Shown piece after piece: positions 1 to 5,511 of a stretch of 13,818 nt of DNA. The first letter of the stretch is position 1. Each line of letters starts with the position of its first letter. The stretch lies in assembly GCA_020430675.1 (NCBI GenBank), contig JAGQJJ010000040.1:1-13818 (forward strand). Reading direction: 5' to 3'. The notes under the pieces were generated by a model. It saw nothing but the letters and a program-made list of their open reading frames with translations, was not told where the DNA came from and ran no database searches. A program made the translations under genes and the position numbers. This DNA is from Myxococcales bacterium. GTDB taxonomy: Bacteria > Myxococcota > Bradymonadia > UBA7976 > UBA1532.

Positions 1-852
1 CTCGGCGTGGTCGCGGCGATGATGGCCGCCGAGGGCGAGTTGGATCTGGACGAGCCGGTCGCCGAGTTCCTGCCCGACGAAGTCGTCGACCGGGTGGCCA
101 ATGTCTCGCAGGTGACCTTGCGCCAACTCTTTCAGCACACCGCGGGCATCCCGGATTATCTGGAGACCGATGGCTTCAACGACGCAGCCGAAGCCGATCC
201 GACCCATCGGTGGACGGCCGCCGAGGCGATGGTCTACGCCTATGATCTGCCCGCCGAGTTTGCCCCGGGCACCGACTGGAGCTACTCGAACAGCAATTAC
301 CTGCTGGCGGGCATGGTGCTGGATGACATTTTGGGGCACTCACATGCCATCGAGTTTCGCGCGCGCATCTTCGATCCGCTGGGCATGGACTCCACCTTCT
401 ATGAGCATCAGGAGGCCATCGACGGACCGTTGGTGCACGGCTACGGCGACGAAGATGAGGATGGCACGCTCGACGACTGGACCAACCGCGATCAAGGCTA
501 CGGGTTGGCCGATGGCGGGGTGGTCAGCACGGCGGTGGACCTGGCGGTCTTCATTCACGCCGTCGCGACCGATGAGGACTGGCTGAGCCCGGCCGCCCGC
601 GAGGAGATGTTCGCCACCGTCGAGTCGGAGGAGGGCGAGGCCTATGGCCTGGGCGTCGGCCTCACCACCACCGCCAGCCGCGGTCTGACCTATGGGCACG
701 GGGGCGCCGTCACTGGCTATGTCTCCGAGATGTTCTACAACGTCGACCGCGACACGACGCTGGTCGTGTTTGCCAATGGCTCGGAGACCGATCTGGATGA
801 GGCCTTTGAATCGCTGGTCGACGATCTGCTCGACCTCGCGTTCGGGCGCTGA
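1..852 (+). CDS. Serine hydrolase, beta-lactamase class C / penicillin-binding-protein-like (5' partial)
   Basis: The frame is open from base 1, so the true start lies upstream of the window. About 283 residues are visible. The opening residues (helix, then GELDLDEPV, then EFLP) match the segment that normally follows the SxxK catalytic serine motif in this fold, so that motif is probably just outside the window. Also visible are the LRQLFQHTAGIPDY stretch, the second motif Tyr-Ser-Asn (YSN, bases 283-291), a LFDPLGM-like segment (IFDPLGMDSTFY), and His-Gly-Gly (bases 697-705) where class C enzymes have the KTG-type third motif. HxG is common in esterase/peptidase-like members of the family. 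The family includes D-aminopeptidases, esterases and DD-peptidases; the substrate here cannot be told, and true antibiotic resistance is not indicated. The gene stops 5 bases before the long palindrome and converges on the MAPEG gene. Confidence 0.9.
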   Translation, partial: LGVVAAMMAAEGELDLDEPVAEFLPDEVVDRVANVSQVTLRQLFQHTAGIPDYLETDGFNDAAEADPTHRWTAAEAMVYAYDLPAEFAPGTDWSYSNSNYLLAGMVLDDILGHSHAIEFRARIFDPLGMDSTFYEHQEAIDGPLVHGYGDEDEDGTLDDWTNRDQGYGLADGGVVSTAVDLAVFIHAVATDEDWLSPAAREEMFATVESEEGEAYGLGVGLTTTASRGLTYGHGGAVTGYVSEMFYNVDRDTTLVVFANGSETDLDEAFESLVDDLLDLAFGR

Positions 853-857
853 GCCTC

Positions 858-1018
858 ACAGCGGTGCGCGGCGCCGTTGATTCCGTCGCGCTTGTCCGCG
901 ACGTCGCTGGCGGCGTTCTCGATGCTCGACGATGCTTCGGCATCGCCTCCGCTCTCGGCCTTGCCAGCGACGCCGCGTCCGGCGCACTTTGGGAACCAAC
1001 GGACTTGCGCACCGCTGT
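858..1018. repeat. 161 bp imperfect palindrome (possible MITE/REP-like element or bidirectional terminator)
   Basis: The gap between two convergent genes is almost wholly an inverted repeat, centred near base 938. I paired the arms by hand. 858-869 pairs with 1007-1018 (12 of 12). 874-884 pairs with 992-1002 (10 of 11, mismatch 880/996). 888-891 pairs with 982-985 (4). 897-900 pairs with 974-977 (4). 902-911 pairs with 963-972 (10 of 10). 930-935 pairs with 940-945 (6 of 6), closing a UUCG loop in the stable C(UUCG)G form. About 46 Watson-Crick pairs in total join the two halves. The right end coincides with the last base of the MAPEG stop codon (1020-1018); the left end lies 5 bases past the hydrolase stop. 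No clear target-site duplication and no U-tract are visible. Either a non-autonomous palindromic mobile element or a structured 3' end for both transcripts would fit. Confidence 0.8.
930..945 (+). other. cUUCGg tetraloop hairpin at the apex of the palindrome
   Basis: Bases CGATGC TTCG GCATCG make a perfect 6 bp stem with a UUCG tetraloop closed by C-G, one of the most stable RNA loop types. It forms only in the + strand transcript with that loop; the opposite strand has a CGAA loop. The preceding 10 bases (920-929) nearly repeat 930-939, a short imperfect tandem duplication inside the left arm. No run of T follows, so it is not a standard intrinsic terminator. Confidence 0.75.
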
Positions 1019-1410
1019 CAAGCCATCGCGGCGAGCACAAACTGACCGAGGGCGGCGAGCAGGCCGGTGGCAAACGAGAGGGTGCGCAGCGGGGCGATAT
1101 TGGCGCCGTAGAAGATGGGATGCAGCACGCGCGCGCCGATGAAGACGAGCGCGAGCCGCGCCGACCAGATGGGATCGGCGCCCGCGAGGTGGGCCACGAT
1201 GACCGCGGGCGCGAAGACGCCCAGGGCCTCAAAGGCGTTCTTGTGGGCGCCGATCATGCGCGCGCCGAAGCCTTCGAGGGTCGCCTGCTGCACCCGCGGG
1301 TGGTTGTTGTCGAGGCCCCCGGGCAGCACGGCGCGCGGACGGACCGTCGCGCCGAAGATCAGGTAGGGCAGAAGGCAGGCAGCAGCAAGGCACCAGAAAG
1401 GGATCGTCAT
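1018..1410 (-). CDS. MAPEG-family integral membrane protein
   Basis: The product is 130 residues with four hydrophobic segments (about 3-21, 62-80, 83-101 and 107-127). This is the size and topology of bacterial MAPEG proteins (membrane-associated proteins in eicosanoid and glutathione metabolism). The family signature region reads RMIGAHKNAFEALGVF at residues 51-66, with the conserved Arg, His, Asn and Glu. The ATG at 1410 is chosen because GGGAG lies about 8 bases upstream and the hydrophobic segment begins at once. An in-frame ATG at 1452 would add 14 residues but has no ribosome site. Bacterial members are mostly of unknown substrate; glutathione-dependent chemistry on hydrophobic compounds is a family-level expectation only. 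It lies 111 bases downstream of the GNAT-like gene on the same strand, and its stop codon touches the palindrome. Confidence 0.82.
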   Translation of the reverse strand: MTIPFWCLAAACLLPYLIFGATVRPRAVLPGGLDNNHPRVQQATLEGFGARMIGAHKNAFEALGVFAPAVIVAHLAGADPIWSARLALVFIGARVLHPIFYGANIAPLRTLSFATGLLAALGQFVLAAMA

Positions 1411-1458
1411 TCGTGTCTCCCACGTTTGGGCGCTGTTCATCAGCGCGTTCATCCCAAC

Positions 1459-1476
1459 GACGCGCGAGGGCGCGTC
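1459..1476. other. GC-rich hairpin between the GNAT-like and MAPEG genes
   Basis: GACGCGC (1459-1465) and GCGCGTC (1470-1476) form a perfect 7 bp stem around a 4-base loop. It lies in the 111 base gap (1411-1521) between two minus-strand genes, 49 bases upstream of the MAPEG start. There is no T-run after it on the minus strand, so it could be a Rho-type pause, an attenuator or a processing site. Chance GC self-complementarity is also possible at this base composition. Confidence 0.45.
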
Positions 1477-1521
1477 CGATCGACAGCATGGCCGACAAAA
1501 TGACGATCCGGGGCAAAATTT

Positions 1522-2283
1522 TCAGGTGGACCCGACAGGAGCGTTGGAGATGGCGGGGTAGGCAAAGAGGCGCGCCAGTCGCGAGCGGGCGACGCTGAGC
1601 GCGGCGGCGGCAAGATGGTTCAGGCTGACCGGCATGACGGTGAGCAGGCCGTGACCGTCGAGGTAGCCGGGGTTGCGGTCCATGTACCACGCCGCCTCGG
1701 GGCAGACCCGGCCCGGCGCGTGGGCGCCGCGCGTGATCCAACCCACCTGGAAGACACCGGGTCGGTCGGTCGGCGTCATGTGGAAGGCCTCGACGACGCT
1801 CTGCATCAGTCCGGTCATCGACGCCGGCGCCTCTTCGCCCGGCCGCGGCCAAAGCTCGGGCGCGTGGCGGATGCAACTCACATAGGCCGAGGGGTGCACA
1901 AAACAGGCGAAGAACCAGATCGGGCGGGTGGGAGACCGCAGCACGGTCCACAGCACGTTGGCGAGGACAAAGCGCGAGAAGAGCTTGCGGCCGCGAAACG
2001 CGGGCTCGACGCCCGATTCCATGCGGATGACAACGCTGCGGCGGCCGAGGTGCATCTGCTCGAAGACATGGAACGCCGCGTAGCCCCGCGCGCGGCCTTC
2101 CCGATCGCGCAGCACCATGATCCGGGTTCGGCGCGCGGGCGAGTCGACGACATAGGCGGCGAACTGCGCGCGGCTGACGCCCGCGAAGATGCGGTCGTGG
2201 CAGGCATACAAGTCATCGATCAGCGCGCGGCGGGCTGCGGCGGACATGCGGGCGGGCTCGACGATTTCGGTGCGATGGTCCAT
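1522..2283 (-). CDS. GNAT-like acyltransferase, uncharacterised
   Basis: The product is 253 residues. The first half resembles a GNAT N-acetyltransferase: an opening helix region (DDLYACHDRIF), strands with MVLRDREGRARGYAAF at about residues 56-71, and an acetyl-CoA-loop-like stretch VEPAFRGRKLFSRFVL at about 92-107, where RGRK stands in the place of the RGxG/A loop. The second half (about 120-253) is not a standard GNAT domain and has no recognised motif. The start is set by a strong ribosome site (AAGAGGAG) about 6 bases before the ATG. It has no signal peptide, so it should be cytosolic. It is transcribed divergently from the amine oxidase across a 163 base gap and precedes the MAPEG gene. 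The substrate is unknown and the family call is moderate. Confidence 0.65.
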   Translation of the reverse strand: MDHRTEIVEPARMSAAARRALIDDLYACHDRIFAGVSRAQFAAYVVDSPARRTRIMVLRDREGRARGYAAFHVFEQMHLGRRSVVIRMESGVEPAFRGRKLFSRFVLANVLWTVLRSPTRPIWFFACFVHPSAYVSCIRHAPELWPRPGEEAPASMTGLMQSVVEAFHMTPTDRPGVFQVGWITRGAHAPGRVCPEAAWYMDRNPGYLDGHGLLTVMPVSLNHLAAAALSVARSRLARLFAYPAISNAPVGST

Positions 2284-2363
2284 GGTGACTCCTCTTGGTG
2301 AGCGTTGATGAAGTCACGGTATCGAGCGGCCCGGGGTTGAGCGATGACGGGAGGCAACTGCGG

Positions 2364-2412
2364 ATAACAGGCGCGGCACATGTCGGCAGACAGCCCATCA
2401 CCCGACTGTTAT
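2364..2412. promoter_or_regulatory. Inverted pair CTGTTAT in the divergent promoter gap
   Basis: ATAACAG (2364-2370) and CTGTTAT (2406-2412) are exact reverse complements, 35 bases apart, in the gap between the divergent GNAT-like and oxidase genes. The right copy overlaps the proposed extended -10 element of the oxidase. Read outward, each strand carries the same CTGTTAT. This could be a paired operator, two back-to-back -10-like elements, or coincidence for a 7-mer. Confidence 0.35.
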
Positions 2413-2415
2413 GAT
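2387..2415 (+). promoter_or_regulatory. Sigma70-type promoter of the amine oxidase gene
   Basis: A -10 element TATGAT (2410-2415, 5 of 6 to consensus) is preceded by TG one base upstream (extended -10). A -35-like CAGACA (2387-2392, 4 of 6) sits exactly 17 bases upstream. Transcription would begin near 2422, leaving a leader of about 25 bases that contains the ribosome site GGAGGGG (2435-2441), 5 bases before the ATG at 2447. This is an unusually consensus-like site for such GC-rich DNA, but it is called by eye. Confidence 0.5.
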
Positions 2416-2446
2416 GCGCCACCACCCGTGACCTGGAGGGGAACCC

Positions 2447-4186
2447 ATGGCACGCATCTGCATCTTCGGCGCCGGCCCGGGCGGCCTGTACACCGCGTGG
2501 CGACTCGTCGAAGGCGGCGGCGCCCGACGGGGCGACGTCATCGAGCTGTACGACTGGGGCAACTACCAGTTCGAGACCGGCGGCACGCGCGAACCGGCCG
2601 GGCGCATTTGCACCTACCACCACAACGGGGATTCGACGCAGTCGTACATCGAAGTCGGTGGCATGCGTTTCTTGCAATGGGATCCCAAGACGCAGTCGGG
2701 CCATCGGCTGGTGAGCGAGGTCGTCGAGCAGCTCAAACTGCCTTCGGTGGCGTTTGATACGACCGACGATCCCTTGTTCTACCTGCGCGAGAAGAACTTC
2801 TACTCCAGCGACATCGGCCCGCTCTCGCCGGCCCCGTACAACGCCCAGCAGGCGCTCGCCGGGGCGGCGCCGGATCAGGTGTTCACCACGGTGGCCACCG
2901 ATGCCATCGACCCCGCTCACCCGCCGAAGACACGCACCGAGCAATGTGCCTTCTATGGCAGCGCGCGGCTGCCGGCGTCGTATCGCTCGCATGTCTTCAA
3001 GCCGGGGCAGCGGCTGCGCGACATCGGCTATTGGAACCTGATGTACGATGCGGTGGGCAATGAAGCCTATCGCTACGCCGACATGGGGGGCGGCTACTCG
3101 TCGAATGTCATCAACTGGCACTCGGCCGACGCGCTCATCTACAACAGCGAGTTTGCGCCCGGCGGGCAGTTCAAGACGCTGCCGCATGGCTACTCAGAGC
3201 TGTTCCGGGCGCTGTTTCAACGCATCGTGCAGTGGGCCCCGCACCGGGGGGTGACCTTCAACTACCACCCGCAGGAGCGCCTGCACTCGATCCGGGCGCC
3301 GGGCGGCAAGATCGTGTTTCGCACGGCGACGGCGGCCAACCCGGACCTGGGCGGGCCCGAGCAGACGGCCGACCACGCGGTGCTGGCGATGCCGCCGCGC
3401 GCGCTGGCGTTGGTGGCGCAGGCCACGCAATACCTGGGCGCGCCGGGCGACATCCTCAACGCGCCGCAGGTGACGCTCTATCGCGAGTCGGTCATCTTGC
3501 AGCCCTCGTACAAGGTGGCGATGTTCTTCGACAGCCCGTGGTGGACGACGGCGCGCTTTGCGCCGCGCCTGGGCACCGCGAGCACCTTCGGGCCGACCAT
3601 CACCGATACGCCGCTGCGCCAGGTCTATTATTTTGGCAATAATGGCACGACCGAGCAGAGCCCGGTCCATGGCTTGCTGGCCAGCTACGATGATGAGTCA
3701 TTCGTGAAGTTCTGGCATGAGATGGAGCTGGGCCCGTTTGTGGATCGCAAGGTGGCGCCGTCGCGGGATCTGCAGCCGATGGTGGGGCCACGCCAGTGCC
3801 CGCCGGCGATGGTGACCATGCTGCGCGAGCAGCTGGCACTGGTGCATTTTGGCACCGGCGCGGCGCTGTCGAACGTGCCGCGCCCGGTCGAGACGGTGTA
3901 CATGGACTGGGGGCAGAATCCCTTCGGCGCGGGGTATCATGCCTGGGCGGCGCATTATGACATCTGCGATGTCATGCAACGCATTCGTCGGCCGTCGTCG
4001 CTGACCGATGGGCCCGCGGCGAACATCTATGTCGTCGGCTCGGCGTACAGCAACGATCAGGCGTGGGTTGAGGGCGCCTTCTGCACCGCCGAATCGGTGC
4101 TGGATGACTTCTTTGGCATGACGCCCATCGTCGACGACCCGGCGTATCCCTTCATCTGCGGCTGCGCGCCCGAAGAGGGCGCCTGA
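2447..4186 (+). CDS. Flavin-dependent amine oxidase / L-amino-acid oxidase
   Basis: The product is 579 residues, the usual size for this group. An FAD-binding dinucleotide fold opens at residue 4, with GAGPGGLYTAWRL (8-20) and an acidic residue ending strand 2 (about 33). The GGMRF motif at 71-75 is the arginine-bearing flavin motif of amine/L-amino-acid oxidases. LPHGYSELF (245-253) resembles the substrate-domain entry segment. YKVAMFF (355-361) carries the Lys often linked to flavin N5 through water. The C-terminal FAD-closing segment is GSAYSNDQAWVEGAF (531-545). Family chemistry is oxidative deamination to a keto acid plus ammonia and H2O2; the substrate is not readable. There is no signal peptide at the N-terminus, so it is cytosolic or exported by another route. 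GGAGGGG lies 5 bases before the ATG. Its stop abuts the stop of the next gene with no gap. Confidence 0.88.
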   Translation: MARICIFGAGPGGLYTAWRLVEGGGARRGDVIELYDWGNYQFETGGTREPAGRICTYHHNGDSTQSYIEVGGMRFLQWDPKTQSGHRLVSEVVEQLKLPSVAFDTTDDPLFYLREKNFYSSDIGPLSPAPYNAQQALAGAAPDQVFTTVATDAIDPAHPPKTRTEQCAFYGSARLPASYRSHVFKPGQRLRDIGYWNLMYDAVGNEAYRYADMGGGYSSNVINWHSADALIYNSEFAPGGQFKTLPHGYSELFRALFQRIVQWAPHRGVTFNYHPQERLHSIRAPGGKIVFRTATAANPDLGGPEQTADHAVLAMPPRALALVAQATQYLGAPGDILNAPQVTLYRESVILQPSYKVAMFFDSPWWTTARFAPRLGTASTFGPTITDTPLRQVYYFGNNGTTEQSPVHGLLASYDDESFVKFWHEMELGPFVDRKVAPSRDLQPMVGPRQCPPAMVTMLREQLALVHFGTGAALSNVPRPVETVYMDWGQNPFGAGYHAWAAHYDICDVMQRIRRPSSLTDGPAANIYVVGSAYSNDQAWVEGAFCTAESVLDDFFGMTPIVDDPAYPFICGCAPEEGA

Positions 4187-4189
4187 TCA
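4184..4189. other. Abutting convergent stop codons (TGATCA)
   Basis: The + strand TGA (4184-4186) and the minus-strand TGA (4189-4187) sit side by side, making the palindrome TGATCA. No base separates the two convergent coding regions, so any terminator must lie inside the opposite gene, and read-through transcripts would be mutually antisense. Confidence 0.95.
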
Positions 4190-5497
4190 CGCTTTTTGGA
4201 AGAGGTTCGGCCGGGTCGGCGAGAAGTCGGCCAGGTCGAGTTGATAGGGCGTCGCGCCGTTGACCGCCAGGTCGACCAGAATGCGGCCGAAGACGGGCGT
4301 GTACTTGAAGCCGCGCCCCGACGCCATGCACAACATCGCTGCGTTCGGCCGGAACTGCGTGGCTTCGGGCGCCAGTGGGATGCGGCCGAGCACGATATCG
4401 CCGTCGGGCGCCATCGAGTAGACGCAGGCCTGCTGCGGGTCGGGGTCGACCAGGTCGATGAGCCCTGGCTTGAAGAGATGGGCCAGGTGCTTCTGCAGGT
4501 CGGCGATGATGCGCGGATCGGGCTTGCCGGTCATCTGGTTCGGCGCGCTGAAGATGGTGTCGGGGTAGGCATAATCGGCGCTGATCTTCATCTTGCCCGT
4601 GGTGTCGGCGGTGAGGCTCACGTTGGGGAAGCCGTAGAACAGGCGCTGGTCGTCGTCGGCCGTGTTGCCGAACTCGTACCAGATGGGCCAGTGCGCGGCC
4701 TTGCCGGCGGCGGTCAGGTTGAAGTAGCCGAGCGTCATCTGCCAGATCGACCACGCCGGGCTGGCCTGTGAGGCGCGCAGGCCGAGGGGCGCGAGCACGC
4801 TGTCGAGCCAGACGCCGGGGCAGACGATCAGGTACTGCGACTGCCAGGTCTCACCATCGGCGAGCGTCACGTGCCAGCCGCCGGCGCTTGTCTGGTGCAG
4901 GTCGACCACCCGCGCCTGCACGGGGCGATAGCGGCCGGTGCGCTCGGCGAGCAGGCGCGTGACCTGGAAGGCGCGCGGCACGTTGATGGTGGCGCCGCTG
5001 TTCTGCACGAGGCCCACATAGGGCGTGCCATCGGGCGTGTAGAGCGCGTTATTGTTGAAGATCGGATATTTGGCTGCGATCTCGGCCGGGTTCTGCAGGT
5101 CATCGATGGGGATGCCCATCGTGTTCATCGAGTTGCGGATGTCGGCGATATTGCCTTCAAACGTCGAGATGTCGGGGTTGCCAAAGAACAGCAGATCCTG
5201 TTCGAGCAGGATGCGATCGCTGGGATCGCTGGGATCGCTGGAGACCTGCTGCTGCATCTCATGCCACATGGCATAGGCCGTCTCGACGAGGCGCACGCGC
5301 GGCGGCTGCGAGTAGAGAATGCGGAACATGCGTTCGAGGCCGCGCGAGCTGCCTTGATCGATGGGCCCACCGCCGGGCGGCGGGGCGAACTGGTCGATCA
5401 TGGCGGTCTTGAGCCCGCGTTGCGCCGCGTGATAGGCGGCCGCGAGGCCCAACGTGCCGCCGCCGACGACGATGACATCGGCCAGATTGGATTTCAT
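4187..5497 (-). CDS. FAD-dependent oxidoreductase, DAO family, sarcosine-oxidase-like
   Basis: The product is 436 residues. The dinucleotide-binding motif VGGGTLGLAAAY is at residues 11-22. SSRGLERMFR (50-59) aligns with the flavin-facing HxxxRxxR segment of monomeric sarcosine oxidase, with Arg in place of the first His. YGFP then K304 (in KMKIS) matches the conserved oxygen-activating lysine region. C358 in ACVYSMAPDGD matches the cysteine that covalently binds FAD in MSOX/N-methyltryptophan oxidase. GRGFKYTP (395-402) matches the conserved GFKF segment with its Lys. The expected reaction is oxidation of a secondary or primary amino acid with H2O2 release; the substrate is unknown. The ATG at 5497 is preferred over an in-frame ATG 30 bases earlier because AAGGGA lies 8 bases upstream and the fold begins at once. 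It follows the M61 gene by 13 bases, so they are probably co-transcribed. Confidence 0.87.
   Translation of the reverse strand: MKSNLADVIVVGGGTLGLAAAYHAAQRGLKTAMIDQFAPPPGGGPIDQGSSRGLERMFRILYSQPPRVRLVETAYAMWHEMQQQVSSDPSDPSDRILLEQDLLFFGNPDISTFEGNIADIRNSMNTMGIPIDDLQNPAEIAAKYPIFNNNALYTPDGTPYVGLVQNSGATINVPRAFQVTRLLAERTGRYRPVQARVVDLHQTSAGGWHVTLADGETWQSQYLIVCPGVWLDSVLAPLGLRASQASPAWSIWQMTLGYFNLTAAGKAAHWPIWYEFGNTADDDQRLFYGFPNVSLTADTTGKMKISADYAYPDTIFSAPNQMTGKPDPRIIADLQKHLAHLFKPGLIDLVDPDPQQACVYSMAPDGDIVLGRIPLAPEATQFRPNAAMLCMASGRGFKYTPVFGRILVDLAVNGATPYQLDLADFSPTRPNLFQKA
5215..5241. repeat. Three perfect tandem copies of a 9 bp unit inside the DAO-family gene
   Basis: GATCGCTGG is repeated three times head to tail (5215-5223, 5224-5232, 5233-5241). 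It encodes Ser-Asp-Pro repeats (SDPSDPSD) in a likely surface loop at about residues 87-94 of the oxidoreductase. A length-variable microrepeat of a whole number of codons would change loop length without a frameshift. Confidence 0.85.
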
Positions 5498-5505
5498 GAC
5501 TTGGA

Positions 5506-5511
5506 TCCCTT
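5506..5511 (-). promoter_or_regulatory. Ribosome binding site deciding the DAO-family start
   Basis: AAGGGA on the minus strand begins on the last base of the M61 stop codon (5513-5511) and sits 8 bases before the ATG at 5497. The overlap of stop codon and ribosome site supports translational coupling of the two genes, and supports the ATG at 5497 over the upstream in-frame one. Confidence 0.6.

Noticed and set aside
858..1018. CRISPR repeat or attachment site reading of the palindrome
   Set aside because: A single inverted unit with no spacer-repeat periodicity, no tRNA or integrase gene and no direct flanking repeats.
877..1503. + strand open frame of 208 residues through the palindrome and MAPEG gene
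   Set aside because: Opposes the MAPEG motifs and is explained by GC-rich palindromic DNA; no ribosome site.
2213..3187. Minus-strand open frame of 324 residues over the oxidase start and promoter gap
   Set aside because: Crosses a divergent promoter region and opposes a well-supported flavoenzyme; the Arg-rich composition has no recognisable domain.
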